From contig NZ_CP126604.1 in assembly GCF_008364625.2 (NCBI RefSeq), forward strand, positions 620,001 through 684,000: DNA of 64,000 bases, read 5' to 3'. Both the position numbers and the translations under genes were made by a program. This DNA comes from Enterobacter dykesii. Lineage in GTDB: Bacteria > Pseudomonadota > Gammaproteobacteria > Enterobacterales > Enterobacteriaceae. This document shows positions 31,395 to 46,544 of this stretch, piece after piece. Position 1 is the stretch's first letter. Every line of letters begins with the position of its first letter. The notes under the pieces were generated by a model, which was not told the DNA's origin, made no database searches, and saw only the letters and a list, made by a program, of their open reading frames with translations.

Positions 31395-31844
31395 ATGTCT
31401 AAATCCGTACAGAGCAACAGCGCGGTTCTCGTTCACTTCACGCTGAAGCTGGATGACGGCTCCACGGCCGAATCCACCCGCAATAACGGCAAACCAGCCC
31501 TGTTTCGCCTTGGCGATACCTCCCTGTCTGAAGGTCTTGAGCAGCAGCTTCTGGGCCTGAAAGAGGGTGAGAAAAAAGCCTTTTCGCTGGAGCCGGATGC
31601 CGCGTTTGGCGTGCCGAGTCCGGACCTGATCCAGTATTTCTCGCGCCGCGAGTTTATGGACGCGGGTGAACCGGAGATCGGCGCGATTATGCTCTTTACC
31701 GCTATGGACGGCAGCGAAATGCCTGGCGTGATCCGCGAAATCAACGGCGACTCTATTACCGTTGACTTCAACCATCCGCTTGCCGGGCGTACCGTTCATT
31801 TTGATGTTGAAGTGCTGGAAATCGATCCTGCACTGGAGGCCTGA
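31395..31844 (+). CDS. fkpB: FKBP-type peptidyl-prolyl isomerase FkpB (SlpA)
   Basis: SlyD-like prolyl isomerase with chaperone activity. 149 residues. The FKBP half-domain motif [18 protein letters not shown] is at the N-terminus, and the insert-in-flap domain (about residues 70-125) follows [20 protein letters not shown]. ispH begins one base after its stop, implying co-translation. Confidence 0.95.
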   Translation: MSKSVQSNSAVLVHFTLKLDDGSTAESTRNNGKPALFRLGDTSLSEGLEQQLLGLKEGEKKAFSLEPDAAFGVPSPDLIQYFSRREFMDAGEPEIGAIMLFTAMDGSEMPGVIREINGDSITVDFNHPLAGRTVHFDVEVLEIDPALEA

Positions 31845-31845
31845 A

Positions 31846-32796
31846 ATGCAGATCCTGTTGGCTAACCCGCGCGGCTTCTGCGCCGGTGTAGACCGCGCTA
31901 TCAGCATTGTTGAAAACGCGCTGGAGATTTACGGCGCGCCGATTTATGTGCGTCACGAAGTGGTGCATAACCGCTATGTGGTCGACAGCCTGCGCGAGCG
32001 CGGCGCCATCTTCATTGAGCAGATCAGTGAAGTGCCGGACGGCGCGATCCTGATTTTCTCCGCGCACGGGGTCTCCCAGGCGGTTCGTAACGAAGCGAAA
32101 AGCCGCGATCTGACCGTATTCGATGCCACCTGTCCGCTGGTGACAAAAGTGCATATGGAAGTGGCGCGCGCCAGCCGCCGCGGTGAAGAGTCTATTCTGA
32201 TTGGCCATGCCGGTCATCCGGAAGTCGAAGGCACCATGGGCCAGTACAGCAACCCGGAAGGGGGAATGTATCTGGTTGAGTCGCCTGAAGATGTCTTTAC
32301 GCTGAACGTGAAAAATGAAGCCCGTCTGTCGTTTATGACCCAGACGACGCTCTCCGTAGACGATACCTCAGACGTGATTGACGCGCTGCGCCAGCGCTTC
32401 CCGAAAATCGTCGGTCCGCGTAAGGATGATATCTGCTACGCGACCACTAACCGTCAGGAAGCGGTGCGCGCACTGGCTGAACAGGCGGATGTGGTGCTGG
32501 TAGTAGGCTCCAAAAACTCCTCTAACTCTAACCGTCTGGCCGAACTGGCGCAGCGTATGGGGAAAGCGGCGTTTCTGATCGACGACGCAACGGACATTCA
32601 GGAAGCGTGGGTCAAAAATGCGGCCTGTGTTGGCGTGACCGCCGGCGCTTCCGCGCCGGACATCCTGGTGCAGAACGTGATTACCCGCCTGCAGGAGCTG
32701 GGCGGCGGCGAAGCGGTGCCGCTGGAAGGACGTGAAGAGAACATCGTTTTCGAAGTCCCGAAAGAACTGCGCATCGACGCCCGCGAAGTCGAATAG
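31846..32796 (+). CDS. ispH: 4-hydroxy-3-methylbut-2-enyl diphosphate reductase
   Basis: Last step of the MEP isoprenoid pathway, giving IPP and DMAPP; [4Fe-4S] enzyme. 316 residues from the ATG at 31846. The three cluster cysteines are Cys12 (PRGFCAG), DATCPLV (near 96) and [11 protein letters not shown] (near 197). An in-frame ATG at 31762 lies inside fkpB and is rejected. In E. coli rihC follows; here the operon ends with a terminator and dapB is next. Confidence 0.98.
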   Translation: MQILLANPRGFCAGVDRAISIVENALEIYGAPIYVRHEVVHNRYVVDSLRERGAIFIEQISEVPDGAILIFSAHGVSQAVRNEAKSRDLTVFDATCPLVTKVHMEVARASRRGEESILIGHAGHPEVEGTMGQYSNPEGGMYLVESPEDVFTLNVKNEARLSFMTQTTLSVDDTSDVIDALRQRFPKIVGPRKDDICYATTNRQEAVRALAEQADVVLVVGSKNSSNSNRLAELAQRMGKAAFLIDDATDIQEAWVKNAACVGVTAGASAPDILVQNVITRLQELGGGEAVPLEGREENIVFEVPKELRIDAREVE

Positions 32797-32810
32797 TCCT
32801 TTTTCTGATG

Positions 32811-32844
32811 AAAGGCCAGCACCTCCTGTGCTGGCCTTTTTTTT
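32811..32844 (+). terminator. ispH operon terminator
   Basis: Stem AAAGGCCAGCAC / GTGCTGGCCTTT with a CTCCT loop and an eight-T tail. Confidence 0.95.
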
Positions 32845-32986
32845 ACCCGTTACTTTATCGTGACGACAAAATCATGTCTTTTACTGATATTTAAGTCGGT
32901 TTCACGTTAAATTCTAATTATCGGTGTTTTCAGTTGGCAGTGCTTCTCAAGGCTGGTTAATCTGAAAACGGTTTACATCATTTTAA

Positions 32987-33823
<837 letters not shown>

Positions 33824-33876
33824 GCATTATTACCCATCGTGATGTGGTTATTGCAGTCGTAATTGTTTGATTGCAT

Positions 33877-33904
33877 AGGGCAATATTTTATTGCCCTTTT
33901 ATTT
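33877..33904 (+). terminator. dapB terminator
   Basis: Stem AGGGCAA / TTGCCCT with an AT-rich loop, followed by TTTATTTT, 53 bases after dapB. Confidence 0.85.
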
Positions 33905-34042
33905 TATCTGTTTCATGGTGGATTTTACTTTAAAGCCATAAATATCTATCTGTTGTTGCATTTTAACGTTACTGGAATGTAAATTTTGACCATTTGGTCC
34001 ACTTTATTCTGCTCCAATGCGTTATTTTTTATTAAACCAGGC

Positions 34043-34058
34043 GCGCAAGCGTTTTCCA
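34043..34058 (+). promoter_or_regulatory. PurR-like box of carAB
   Basis: GCGCAAGCGTTTTCCA resembles the PurR consensus ACGCAAACGTTTGCGT, with the central CAA-CGTTT kept. It lies about 128 bases upstream of the inferred P1 start, where PurR is known to act on E. coli carAB. Confidence 0.6.
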
Positions 34059-34143
34059 CGGTGATTTACCTGATCTTTTTGTCGCTTAAGCCGCATTCCA
34101 CTCGTCAGGCTTGCAAAAGAATAAGCAAAATATCCGTTTTAAG

Positions 34144-34171
34144 TTGACTTTTACCCATCAAATCTCCAGAA
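34144..34171 (+). promoter_or_regulatory. carAB promoter P1 (pyrimidine-controlled)
   Basis: TTGACT at 34144-34149 and CAGAAT at 34166-34171 with a 16-base spacer. The surrounding sequence corresponds to E. coli carAB P1, which is controlled by pyrimidines through PepA, PyrH and IHF. The 454-base gap dapB-carA is otherwise regulatory; I see no gene in it. Confidence 0.65.
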
Positions 34172-34211
34172 TGCCGCCGTTTGCCAAAAATCCGCTGGCA
34201 ACACATTTGCA

Positions 34212-34241
34212 TTGATTCATGACACGGTTATGAATTAATAT
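34212..34241 (+). promoter_or_regulatory. carAB promoter P2 (arginine-controlled)
   Basis: TTGATT (34212-34217) and TAATAT (34236-34241) with an 18-base spacer; the -10 lies inside the first ARG box, so ArgR would occlude it. Confidence 0.6.
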
Positions 34242-34267
34242 GCAGATAAAGTGAGTGAATATTCTCT
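34229..34267 (+). promoter_or_regulatory. Tandem ARG boxes of carAB
   Basis: Two 18-base ARG boxes, 34229-34246 (TATGAATTAATATGCAGA) and 34250-34267 (AGTGAGTGAATATTCTCT), separated by 3 bases, the standard spacing for one ArgR hexamer. Confidence 0.85.
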
Positions 34268-34277
34268 GGAGGGTGTT

Positions 34278-35426
34278 TTGATTAAGTCAGCGCTATTGGT
34301 TCTGGAAGACGGAACCCAGTTTATCGGTCGGGCCATAGGGGCAACGGGTTCGGCGGTTGGGGAAGTCGTTTTCAATACTTCAATGACCGGTTATCAAGAA
34401 ATCCTCACTGATCCTTCCTATTCTCGCCAAATCGTTACTCTTACTTATCCTCATATCGGCAATGTCGGCACCAATGCGGCTGACGAAGAATCCTCTCAGG
34501 TACATGCGCAAGGCCTGGTCATCCGCGACCTGCCGCTGATTGCCAGCAATTTCCGCAATACCGAAGACCTCTCTTCTTACCTGAAGCGCCATAACATTGT
34601 GGCGATTGCCGATATCGATACCCGTAAGTTAACGCGTCTGCTGCGCGAGAAGGGTGCACAGAACGGCTGCATCATCGCGGGGGATAACCTCGATGCGACG
34701 CTGGCGCTGGAAAAAGCGAAAGCCTTCCCGGGCCTGAACGGCATGGACCTGGCGAAAGAAGTGACTACCGCTGAAGCCTACAGCTGGACTCAGGGTAGCT
34801 GGACGCTGGAAGGCGACCTGCCGGAAGCGAAAAAAGAGAGCGAGCTGCCGTTCCACGTGGTGGCCTACGATTTCGGCGCCAAGCGCAACATCCTGCGCAT
34901 GCTGGTTGACCGCGGCTGCCGCCTGACGGTGGTTCCGGCACAAACGTCTGCCGAAGACGTGCTGAAGATGAATCCGGACGGTATTTTCCTGTCCAACGGC
35001 CCTGGCGACCCGGCGCCGTGCGATTACGCCATCGCCGCCATCAAGTCCTTCCTGGAAACCGACATCCCGGTATTCGGCATCTGCCTCGGCCATCAGCTGC
35101 TGGCGCTGGCGAGCGGTGCGAACACCGTTAAGATGAAGTTCGGCCACCACGGTGGTAACCACCCGGTGAAAGACATCGATAACAACACGGTGATGATCAC
35201 TGCGCAGAACCACGGCTTTGCCGTCGATGAAGCGTCTATGCCGGCTAACCTGCGCGTGACCCATAAGTCGCTGTTCGATGGCACCCTGCAGGGAATTCAT
35301 CGCACCGATAAGCCAGCATTCAGCTTCCAGGGCCACCCGGAAGCCAGCCCGGGCCCACACGACGCCGCGCCGCTGTTCGATCACTTCATCGAACTTATCG
35401 AGCAATACCGTAAGACCGCTAAATAA
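34278..35426 (+). CDS. carA: Carbamoyl phosphate synthetase, small (glutaminase) subunit
   Basis: Hydrolyses glutamine and channels ammonia to CarB, feeding both arginine and pyrimidine synthesis. 382 residues from the TTG at 34278, the start used in E. coli; CTGGAGGG precedes it. An in-frame ATG at 34251 lies in the ARG boxes and is rejected. The class I amidotransferase triad is Cys269 (GICLGHQLL) with the His and Glu of [12 protein letters not shown]. Confidence 0.97.
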   Translation: MIKSALLVLEDGTQFIGRAIGATGSAVGEVVFNTSMTGYQEILTDPSYSRQIVTLTYPHIGNVGTNAADEESSQVHAQGLVIRDLPLIASNFRNTEDLSSYLKRHNIVAIADIDTRKLTRLLREKGAQNGCIIAGDNLDATLALEKAKAFPGLNGMDLAKEVTTAEAYSWTQGSWTLEGDLPEAKKESELPFHVVAYDFGAKRNILRMLVDRGCRLTVVPAQTSAEDVLKMNPDGIFLSNGPGDPAPCDYAIAAIKSFLETDIPVFGICLGHQLLALASGANTVKMKFGHHGGNHPVKDIDNNTVMITAQNHGFAVDEASMPANLRVTHKSLFDGTLQGIHRTDKPAFSFQGHPEASPGPHDAAPLFDHFIELIEQYRKTAK

Positions 35427-35444
35427 TCAGGAGCCGAGAAGACA

Positions 35445-38669
<3,225 letters not shown>

Positions 38670-38673
38670 GTAA

Positions 38674-38706
38674 AAATGCCCGGTGCCGTTCGGTTGCCGG
38701 GCATTC
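38674..38706 (+). terminator. Palindrome after carB, terminator or REP-like
   Basis: ATGCCCGG / CCGGGCAT arms around a GC-rich centre, 4 bases after the carB stop, with only a weak T tract (TTCTCCC). It contains the TGCCCGGTG half-site found elsewhere in the window. Confidence 0.6.
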
Positions 38707-38807
38707 TCCCATCTTCAGAACCTTCTGGTTTTTCATCCGCATTCAGTCAGTTAGCCTAAAATGGTTAGGTCGATAACGAAATTCAACTGAGAGCAGGGGA
38801 AAACACC

Positions 38808-39041
38808 ATGCAAAATAAATTACTGATCGCTTCCGTTCTGGCTGCCACGACAATGTTCACCGTTGCGGGCTGTTCGTCTAATCAGGCCGTAAAAACCCCC
38901 GATGGCAAAACCATTGTCACCGACGGCAAACCGCAGGTTGATGACGATACCGGTCTGGTGTCGTACAAAAACGCCGAAACCGGTCAAACCGAGCAGATTA
39001 ACCGTGACCAGGTGAAATCTATGGGTGAGCTGGATAACTAA
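38808..39041 (+). CDS. Small YgdI/YgdR-like (DUF903) lipoprotein
   Basis: 77 residues. Signal peptide MQNKLLIASVLAATTMFTVAG with lipobox VAGC, so the mature lipoprotein starts at Cys22 (CSSNQAVKTPDGK). The short beta-rich body (TIVTDGKPQVDDDTGLVSYKNAETG) is the SH3-like YgdI/YgdR fold. +2 Ser suggests outer-membrane sorting. Function is unknown. E. coli K-12 has caiF, the cai/fix genes and yaaU in this interval; here this is the only gene between carB and kefF. Confidence 0.85.
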   Translation: MQNKLLIASVLAATTMFTVAGCSSNQAVKTPDGKTIVTDGKPQVDDDTGLVSYKNAETGQTEQINRDQVKSMGELDN

Positions 39042-39144
39042 TTCAGAATTCTGACGTAAGCCCGTCAATAATATTCACTATTAGCCTGTTGAATTACTGA
39101 CTACACTCTTTTGTTAAAAGAAAGCAGTAACAACAGGCTAATCA

Positions 39145-39675
39145 ATGATTCTGATAATTTATGCCCATCCTTATCCGCAGCATTCGCATGCGAATAAGCG
39201 GATGCTTGAGCAGGTAAGGACGCTTGATAACGTAGAGATACGTTCCCTCTATCAACTCTATCCCGATTTTAATATCGATATCGCCGCCGAACAGGAGGCG
39301 CTCTCCCGTGCCGATCTGATTATCTGGCAGCATCCGATGCAGTGGTACAGCACGCCCCCGCTACTGAAGCTGTGGATTGATAAAGTCTTCTCCCACGGCT
39401 GGGCGTATGGCCACAACGGCAATGCGCTAAAAGGAAAAAGCCTGATGTGGGCGGTCACCACCGGCGGTGGGGAAAGCCATTTTGATATCGGTTCCTTCCC
39501 GGGTTTTGACGTCCTGGCGCAGCCGCTGCAGGCGACTACGCTCTATTGCGGTCTGAACTGGCTCCCGCCGTTTGCGATGCACTGCACGTTTGTTTGCGAT
39601 GATGAAACGCTGCAGGCGCAGGCTCGCCATTATAAACAACGCTTACTTGAGTGGCAGGAGGCGCACCATGGATAG
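39145..39675 (+). CDS. kefF: KefF, quinone oxidoreductase and activator subunit of KefC
   Basis: Cytosolic flavodoxin-like FMN protein needed for full activity of the KefC K+ efflux system; also an NAD(P)H:quinone reductase. 176 residues. Motifs include [17 protein letters not shown] at the N-terminus and [20 protein letters not shown] in the middle. The 3' end overlaps kefC by 8 bases. Confidence 0.95.
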   Translation: MILIIYAHPYPQHSHANKRMLEQVRTLDNVEIRSLYQLYPDFNIDIAAEQEALSRADLIIWQHPMQWYSTPPLLKLWIDKVFSHGWAYGHNGNALKGKSLMWAVTTGGGESHFDIGSFPGFDVLAQPLQATTLYCGLNWLPPFAMHCTFVCDDETLQAQARHYKQRLLEWQEAHHG

Positions 39676-41533
39676 CCATACGCTGATACAGGCGCTGATT
39701 TACCTCGGCGCGGCGGCGCTGATTGTGCCCGTTGCGGTACGCCTGGGGCTGGGCTCGGTGCTCGGCTACCTGATTGCGGGCTGCGTCATTGGGCCGTGGG
39801 GCTTTCGACTGGTCACGGATGCCGAGGCGATTCTCCATTTCGCTGAAATCGGCGTGGTGCTGATGCTGTTTGTGATTGGCCTGGAGCTCGACCCGCAGCG
39901 GCTGTGGAAGCTTCGCGCCTCGGTATTTGGCGGCGGGGCGCTGCAGATGGTGGCCTGCGGCCTGCTGCTGGGAGGGTTCTGCATCCTGTTGGGCATGGAC
40001 TGGAAAGTGGCAGAGCTCATCGGCATGACGCTGGCGCTCTCCTCGACGGCGATTGCCATGCAGGCGATGAACGAGCGAAATCTGACGGTTTCACAGATGG
40101 GACGCAGCGCGTTCTCGGTGCTGCTGTTCCAGGACATTGCCGCTATCCCGCTGGTGGCGATGATCCCGCTGCTGGCGGCCAGCGGTTCCTCTACCACGCT
40201 GGGCGCTTTTGCGCTGTCGGCGCTGAAGGTGGCCGGCGCGCTGGCGCTGGTGGTGCTGCTTGGCCGCTACGTGACCCGCCCGCTGCTGCGGTTTGTCGCC
40301 CGTTCTGGCCTGCGCGAAGTGTTCAGCGCCGTGGCGCTGTTCCTGGTGTTTGGCTTCGGTCTGCTGCTGGAGGAGGCCGGGCTGTCGATGGCGATGGGGG
40401 CGTTCCTCGCAGGCGTTCTGCTGGCGAGCTCTGAGTACCGTCACGCGCTGGAAAGCGATATCGAGCCGTTCAAAGGATTGCTGCTGGGACTGTTTTTCAT
40501 CGGCGTCGGGATGTCCGTCGATTTCGGCACGCTGGTGACGCATCCGCTGCGGATCGTCATCCTGCTCGTCGGCTTCCTGGTCATTAAAATGGTGACGCTG
40601 TGGCTGATTGCTCGCCCGTTGAACGTGCCGGGCAGGCAGCGCCGCTGGTTCGCCGTGCTGCTGGGGCAGGGGAGTGAATTTGCGTTCGTGGTCTTTGGCG
40701 CCGCGCAGATGGCAAACGTGCTCGATCCCGAGTGGGCGAAGGCGCTGACGCTGGCGGTGGCACTGTCGATGGCGGCGACGCCCGTGCTGCTGGTGGTGCT
40801 GACGCGCCTGGAAAAATCGGGCAGCGAGCAGGAGCGCGAGGCCGACGAGATCGACGAGGAGCAGCCGCGCGTCATCATCGCCGGATTTGGCCGCTACGGG
40901 CAGATCGTGGGGCGTTTACTGCTGTCGAGCGGGGTGAAAATGGTCATCCTCGATCACGACCCCGATCATGTCGATACCCTGCGTAAATTTGATATGAAGG
41001 TGTTCTACGGGGATGCGACCCGCGTCGATCTGCTGGAATCCGCCGGGGCGGCAAAAGCCGAGGTGTTGATTAACGCCATTGACGATCCGGAAACCAGCAT
41101 GCAGATGGTGGAGCTGGTAAAAGAGCATTTCCCGGCGCTGACCATTATTTCCCGAGCGCGCGATGTGGACCACTACATCCGGCTGCGGCAGGCGGGCGTA
41201 GAGGCGCCGGAGCGTGAAACCTTCGAAGGCGCGCTGAAGTCTGGCCGCTTGGCGCTGGAAAACCTGGGGCTCGGCGCGTATGAGGCACGCGAACGCGCGG
41301 ACCTGTTCCGCCGCTTTAATACCGAGATGGTTGAAGAGATGGCGGCGATGGCCGGCAGTACGGCCACCGAGCGTGCGGCGGTGTTCAAACGCACCAGCGC
41401 GATGCTGACGGAAATCATTAACGAGGACCGTAACCACCTGTCGCTGATCCAGCGCCATGGCTGGCAGGGCACGGAAGAGGGCAAGCATACCGGCGATCCG
41501 GCTGACGAGCCCGAGAGTAAACCTTCCGCGTGA
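39668..41533 (+). CDS. kefC: Glutathione-gated K+ efflux protein KefC
   Basis: CPA2-type K+/H+ antiporter opened by glutathione adducts of toxic electrophiles, protecting by cytoplasmic acidification. 621 residues (E. coli 620). Some 12-13 membrane segments span 1-385. The cytosolic RCK/KTN domain begins with [18 protein letters not shown] (about residue 400) and binds NAD(H) and GSH. The ATG at 39668 gives [13 protein letters not shown]; earlier in-frame Mets are in kefF. Translationally coupled to kefF. Confidence 0.96.
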   Translation: MDSHTLIQALIYLGAAALIVPVAVRLGLGSVLGYLIAGCVIGPWGFRLVTDAEAILHFAEIGVVLMLFVIGLELDPQRLWKLRASVFGGGALQMVACGLLLGGFCILLGMDWKVAELIGMTLALSSTAIAMQAMNERNLTVSQMGRSAFSVLLFQDIAAIPLVAMIPLLAASGSSTTLGAFALSALKVAGALALVVLLGRYVTRPLLRFVARSGLREVFSAVALFLVFGFGLLLEEAGLSMAMGAFLAGVLLASSEYRHALESDIEPFKGLLLGLFFIGVGMSVDFGTLVTHPLRIVILLVGFLVIKMVTLWLIARPLNVPGRQRRWFAVLLGQGSEFAFVVFGAAQMANVLDPEWAKALTLAVALSMAATPVLLVVLTRLEKSGSEQEREADEIDEEQPRVIIAGFGRYGQIVGRLLLSSGVKMVILDHDPDHVDTLRKFDMKVFYGDATRVDLLESAGAAKAEVLINAIDDPETSMQMVELVKEHFPALTIISRARDVDHYIRLRQAGVEAPERETFEGALKSGRLALENLGLGAYEARERADLFRRFNTEMVEEMAAMAGSTATERAAVFKRTSAMLTEIINEDRNHLSLIQRHGWQGTEEGKHTGDPADEPESKPSA

Positions 41534-41609
41534 AGTGGAGTTGCCAGCAATAATAAAAAATTTCTTTATCTTTACCCTGCCGCCAGTCGACGAAAGATTA
41601 AGCTTTCCG

Positions 41610-42127
<518 letters not shown>

Positions 42128-42133
42128 GTGATT

Positions 42134-42159
42134 TTCCCTCTCCCGGCCGGGAGAGGGAA
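42134..42159. terminator. Perfect palindrome between folA and apaH, likely bidirectional terminator
   Basis: TTCCCTCTCCCGG followed directly by CCGGGAGAGGGAA, a perfect 26-base palindrome filling most of the 39-base gap between two convergent genes. Its CCCTCTCCCGG arm also occurs between yabI and thiQ. Confidence 0.75.
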
Positions 42160-42166
42160 TAGCGTA

Positions 42167-43015
42167 TCAGGAGGCAACGGCCTCACTTTCTCCTAAGTTC
42201 AGCTGTCGGTTGGACGGCTGCACAAAGTAAGCTTTATCTTCCCAGCGTAAGCAGGTTAACTCTCCGCCCCAGCAGCATCCGGTATCCAGACCGTAAATCC
42301 CTTCCGGTGTGCCTTTTCCTTCCAGTGCAGCCCAGTGACCAAATACCACGCTGTACTCGCTGGTCACCGGTCCCGGAATGGCAAACCATGGTTTCAGCGG
42401 AGCGGGCGCGCTTTCCGGCGTCTCTTTGGAATACATGTCCAGCTGTCCGTTCGGGAAGCAGAAGCGCATGCGGGTGAACGCGTTGGTGATAAAGCGCAGA
42501 CGGGCCAGACCGCTGAGATCCTCGCTCCAGTGGTTCGGCATATCGCCGTACATGGCATCAAGGAAGAAAGGATACGAGTCGCTCGCCAGCACCGCCTCGA
42601 CGTCACGCGCGCAGGTTTTCGCCGTCTCAAGATCCCACTGCGGGGTGATCCCGGCATGCGCCATGACCAGCTTTTTCTCTTCGTCGATCTGCAGCAGGGG
42701 CTGACGGCGCAGCCAGTTAATCAGCTCGTCCGCGTCCGGCGCATCCAGCAGTGGGGTGAGGCGATCTTTAGATTTGTTGCGGCTGATCCCGGCGAAAACT
42801 GCCAGCAGATGCAGATCGTGATTGCCCAGCACCATGCGCACGCTATCGCCGAGTGATTTAACGAAGCGCAGAACCTCAAGGGAGCCGGGGCCACGCGCGA
42901 CTAAATCGCCCGTCAGCCAGAGCGTGTCCTGTCCTGGCGTAAAGTCGACCTGTTTTAATAATGCGATCAGTTCATCGTAGCAACCGTGAACGTCGCCAAT
43001 CAGATATGTAGACAT
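42167..43015 (-). CDS. apaH: Symmetrical diadenosine tetraphosphatase ApaH
   Basis: Cleaves Ap4A to two ADP and also removes Np4A caps from RNA. 282 residues. Metallophosphatase motifs [20 protein letters not shown] and GNHDLHLL are seen. Last gene of the lptD-surA-pdxA-rsmA-apaG-apaH run, four bases after apaG. Confidence 0.97.
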   Translation of the reverse strand: MSTYLIGDVHGCYDELIALLKQVDFTPGQDTLWLTGDLVARGPGSLEVLRFVKSLGDSVRMVLGNHDLHLLAVFAGISRNKSKDRLTPLLDAPDADELINWLRRQPLLQIDEEKKLVMAHAGITPQWDLETAKTCARDVEAVLASDSYPFFLDAMYGDMPNHWSEDLSGLARLRFITNAFTRMRFCFPNGQLDMYSKETPESAPAPLKPWFAIPGPVTSEYSVVFGHWAALEGKGTPEGIYGLDTGCCWGGELTCLRWEDKAYFVQPSNRQLNLGESEAVAS

Positions 43016-43019
43016 TAGA

Positions 43020-43397
43020 TTAATGAATGAGTGTGGTTACGGCGAGACGGAACACAGGAATGGCAACGCGGAAATCATTGCCATCGACGTCGACCATTTC
43101 ATAATGGCCTTGCATGGTACCCATCGGCGTTTCAATCACCGCGCCGCTGGTGTACTGGTACTCTTCGCCAGGGGCGATGTGGGGCTGTTCACCAACCACA
43201 CCTTCGCCCTGAACTTCGATTTCGCGGCCATTGCCGTTAGTGATAAGCCAGTAGCGCCCGCGCAGCTGCACGGGCATCCGCCCCAGATTGCGAATGGTCA
43301 CGGTGTAAGCGAAAACAAAACGTTCTTCGTCGGGTGAGGACTGTGATTCAACATAGACGCTTTGTACATGGACACATACGCGGGGCGAATCAATCAT
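43020..43397 (-). CDS. apaG: ApaG-domain protein, Co2+/Mg2+ efflux-associated
   Basis: 125 residues with the immunoglobulin-like ApaG (DUF525) fold ([29 protein letters not shown] and [22 protein letters not shown]). Linked to cobalt resistance in Salmonella; molecular role unclear. Three bases after rsmA. Confidence 0.94.
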   Translation of the reverse strand: MIDSPRVCVHVQSVYVESQSSPDEERFVFAYTVTIRNLGRMPVQLRGRYWLITNGNGREIEVQGEGVVGEQPHIAPGEEYQYTSGAVIETPMGTMQGHYEMVDVDGNDFRVAIPVFRLAVTTLIH

Positions 43398-43400
43398 GGC

Positions 43401-44222
43401 TTAACTCTCCTTCGGCGGCGCATTATCGCTGATGTAATTAGCCAGCTTGCAGTACTGCTCTACGGAAATGTTCTCCGCACGCATTGCCGGGTCGATCCCC
43501 AGCTCGGCTAACACCTCAACGGTAAACGAATTGCTCAGGCTGTTACGGATCGTTTTACGGCGCTGGTTAAAGGCTTCTGTGGTAATGCGGCTCAGCACGC
43601 GCAGATCTTTAACCGGATACGGTTTCGTCTTGTGCGGCACAAGGCGCACAACCGCTGAATCCACTTTCGGTGGTGGTGTGAACGCTGACGGCGGTACTTC
43701 GAGTACCGGGATCACGTTGCAGTAATACTGTGCCATCACGCTTAAACGACCATACGCTTTACTGTTCGGGCCTGCAACCAGACGGTTAACAACCTCTTTT
43801 TGCAACATGAAGTGCATGTCGGCAATGGCATCAGTATAGCTAAAGAGGTGGAACATGAGCGGCGTGGAGATGTTGTACGGCAGGTTGCCAAAGACGCGCA
43901 GCGGCTGGCCCATTTTTTCCGACAGTTCGCCAAAGTTCATTGTCATGGCGTCCTGCTGATAGATGGTCAGCTTCGGCCCGAGGAACGGGTGCGTTTGCAG
44001 GCGTGCGGCCAGATCGCGGTCCAGTTCGATGACGGTCAGCTCGTCGAGGCGTTCGCCTACCGGCTCGGTCAGCGCGGCAAGGCCCGGGCCGATTTCGACC
44101 ATCGCCTGACCTTTTTGCGGATTAATAGCCGAGACAATGCTTTCGATCACGAACTGATCGTTAAGGAAGTTTTGCCCGAAACGTTTACGGGCTAAGTGGC
44201 CCTGATGGACTCGATTAGTCAT
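43401..44222 (-). CDS. rsmA: 16S rRNA (adenine1518/1519-N6)-dimethyltransferase RsmA (KsgA)
   Basis: Dimethylates the two adjacent adenines in helix 45 and acts as a late 30S assembly checkpoint; loss gives kasugamycin resistance. 273 residues. SAM motif [14 protein letters not shown] and catalytic motif NLPYNIS are present. Its start overlaps the pdxA stop by 4 bases. Confidence 0.97.
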   Translation of the reverse strand: MTNRVHQGHLARKRFGQNFLNDQFVIESIVSAINPQKGQAMVEIGPGLAALTEPVGERLDELTVIELDRDLAARLQTHPFLGPKLTIYQQDAMTMNFGELSEKMGQPLRVFGNLPYNISTPLMFHLFSYTDAIADMHFMLQKEVVNRLVAGPNSKAYGRLSVMAQYYCNVIPVLEVPPSAFTPPPKVDSAVVRLVPHKTKPYPVKDLRVLSRITTEAFNQRRKTIRNSLSNSFTVEVLAELGIDPAMRAENISVEQYCKLANYISDNAPPKES

Positions 44223-45205
44223 TGAGTATTAACAATCATTTTGATGGCGAGATTAAGCGCCGTAATAAAACTGCCGACATCCGCTTTCCCCTGGCCTGCC
44301 AGATCCAGCGCAGTACCGTGGTCAACGGACGTTCGAATAAAGGGTAAACCGAGGGTGATATTCACCCCGCGGCCAAAGCCCTGGTATTTTAGCACGGGCA
44401 GGCCCTGATCGTGGTACATCGCGAGCACGGCGTCGGCATTATCCAGGTATTTCGGCTGGAAAAGGGTATCTGCAGGCAGCGGCCCGCTGAGGTTCATCCC
44501 CTTCGCCCGCATTTCGTTGAGTACCGGAATGATGGTGTCGATCTCTTCGGTGCCCATGTGCCCGCCTTCACCGGCGTGCGGATTCAGGCCGCAGACCAGC
44601 ACGTGCGGCTGCGGGATCCCAAACTTTGTCTGCAGATCGTGATGCAAAATCCCGATGATCTCGCGCAGGAGTTCCGGGGTAATCGCATCAGGAATGGCTT
44701 TGATCGGCAGATGGGTAGTCACCAGCGCAACGCGCATTTCCTCCGTCGCCAGCATCATCACTACTTTCGGGCTGTGCGAGCGCTCTTCGAAGAACTCCGT
44801 ATGCCCGGTAAAGGGTATACCCGCTTCGTTGATGACGCCTTTGTGGACGGGGCCGGTGATCAGGGCGGCAAATTCGCCCTTCAGGCAACCGTCGCAGGCG
44901 CGCGCCAGGGTTTCAACGACATAGTGGCCGTTTTCCGTGCTGAGCTGGCCCGGAATAACCGGCGTACGAAGGGGAACAGAAAGAAGGGTGAGCGTACCGG
45001 CTTGCTGCGGTGCAGGCTGTTGGCCTTCAACGTAAGGGATGAGCGTTAAAGGCAGACCGAGCAGCGTTGCCCGGTCTTGTAACAGTGTTGCATCGGCGCA
45101 GACAACCAGTTCTACCGGCCAGCTGCGCTGGGCGAGCTGGACAACGAGGTCAGGCCCAATCCCGGCGGGTTCGCCGGGCGTGATAACAACACGATGCTGT
45201 TTCAT
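44219..45205 (-). CDS. pdxA: 4-hydroxythreonine-4-phosphate dehydrogenase PdxA
   Basis: NAD-dependent step of pyridoxal 5'-phosphate synthesis. 328 residues (E. coli 329). [12 protein letters not shown] is the N-terminal signature; zinc-ligand histidines lie in [26 protein letters not shown] and [12 protein letters not shown]. Overlaps surA by one base and rsmA by four. Confidence 0.97.
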   Translation of the reverse strand: MKQHRVVITPGEPAGIGPDLVVQLAQRSWPVELVVCADATLLQDRATLLGLPLTLIPYVEGQQPAPQQAGTLTLLSVPLRTPVIPGQLSTENGHYVVETLARACDGCLKGEFAALITGPVHKGVINEAGIPFTGHTEFFEERSHSPKVVMMLATEEMRVALVTTHLPIKAIPDAITPELLREIIGILHHDLQTKFGIPQPHVLVCGLNPHAGEGGHMGTEEIDTIIPVLNEMRAKGMNLSGPLPADTLFQPKYLDNADAVLAMYHDQGLPVLKYQGFGRGVNITLGLPFIRTSVDHGTALDLAGQGKADVGSFITALNLAIKMIVNTQ

Positions 45206-46491
45206 TAGTTGCTCAGAACTTTCACGTAAGCGCTGGCGCGTTGTTCCTGCATCCAGGTTGCTGCTTCTTCAGAGAACTTACGGTTAAACAGCATACGGTA
45301 GGCTCTGTCTTTCTGTGCCGCATCCGTTTTATCAACGTTACGGGTGTCCATCAGCTCGATCAGATGCCAGCCAAACGAAGAGTGGACCGGCGCGCTGATC
45401 TGGCCTTTGTTCAGCTTCATCAACGCGTCACGGAAGGCAGGATCGTAGATATCCGCAGCCGCCCAGCCCAGATCGCCGCCCTGGTTAGCAGAGCCTGGAT
45501 CCTGAGAGAACTCTTTTGCTGCCTTCGCAAATGTGGTTTTGCCGCTCTTAATGTCTGCTGCGATCTGTTCCAGCTTCGCCCGCGCCTGATCGTCAGTCAT
45601 GATCGGTGACGGTTTCAGAAGAATGTGGCGAGCGTGAACTTCGGTGACGGAGATATTTTGGCTCTGGCCGCGCAGATCGTTCACCTTCAGAATGTGGAAG
45701 CCCACGCCTGAACGGATAGGACCGACGATATCCCCTTTCTTCGCCGTGCTTAGCGCCTGGGCAAAGATAGATGGCAGCTCCTGAATGCGTCCCCAGCCCA
45801 TCTGGCCGCCTTTCAGCGCCTGTTGGTCAGCGGAGTAGGTGATTGCCAGCTTGCCAAAGTCGCCGCCGTTACGCGCCTGTTCAACAATCGAACGCGCCTG
45901 GCTTTCGGCTTCCGCAGCCTGATCGGACGTTGGGTTCTCTGGCAGTGGGATCAGAATGTGGCTCAGGTTCAGCTCTGTGCTCGCATCGTTCTGGTTGCCC
46001 ACCTGTTTTGCCAGCGCGTCCACTTCCTGAGGCAGGATCGTGACGCGGCGACGCACTTCATTGTTACGCACTTCCGAAATCAGCATCTCTTTACGGATCT
46101 GGTTACGGTAGGTGGCGTAGCTAATGCCGTCATAGGCCAGGCGGCTGCGCATCTGGTCTAAAGACATATTGTTCTGCTTCGCAATGTTAGCGATCGCCTG
46201 ATCGAGCTGCTCGTCAGTGATCTTCACACCCATTTTCTGCCCCATCTGCAGAACGATCTGATCCATGATCAGACGCTCCAGGATCTGGTGGCGCAGCGTG
46301 GCGTCATCCGGAAGCTGTTGACCGGCTTCACCCGAATTGAGCTTCACCGATTTCATCAGACCGTCAACGTCACTTTCAAGCACGACGCCGTTGTTAACCA
46401 CAGCAGCGACTTTATCAACAACCTGGGGGGCGGCGAAGCTGGTATTCGCAACCATAGCGACACCGAGCAGCAGCGTTTTCCAGTTCTTCAT
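45205..46491 (-). CDS. surA: Periplasmic chaperone and prolyl isomerase SurA
   Basis: Main chaperone for outer-membrane proteins including LptD. 428 residues. Signal peptide [20 protein letters not shown], then an N-terminal chaperone domain and two parvulin PpiC domains (about 170-280 and 285-390; [12 protein letters not shown] and [12 protein letters not shown] start them), and a C-terminal helix. Downstream of its client gene lptD. Confidence 0.98.
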   Translation of the reverse strand: MKNWKTLLLGVAMVANTSFAAPQVVDKVAAVVNNGVVLESDVDGLMKSVKLNSGEAGQQLPDDATLRHQILERLIMDQIVLQMGQKMGVKITDEQLDQAIANIAKQNNMSLDQMRSRLAYDGISYATYRNQIRKEMLISEVRNNEVRRRVTILPQEVDALAKQVGNQNDASTELNLSHILIPLPENPTSDQAAEAESQARSIVEQARNGGDFGKLAITYSADQQALKGGQMGWGRIQELPSIFAQALSTAKKGDIVGPIRSGVGFHILKVNDLRGQSQNISVTEVHARHILLKPSPIMTDDQARAKLEQIAADIKSGKTTFAKAAKEFSQDPGSANQGGDLGWAAADIYDPAFRDALMKLNKGQISAPVHSSFGWHLIELMDTRNVDKTDAAQKDRAYRMLFNRKFSEEAATWMQEQRASAYVKVLSN

Positions 46492-46544
46492 ACTTTTTCC
46501 ATTTCAATTAACCGCAAAGCGGATTACGTTGCAAATCAAGCACA

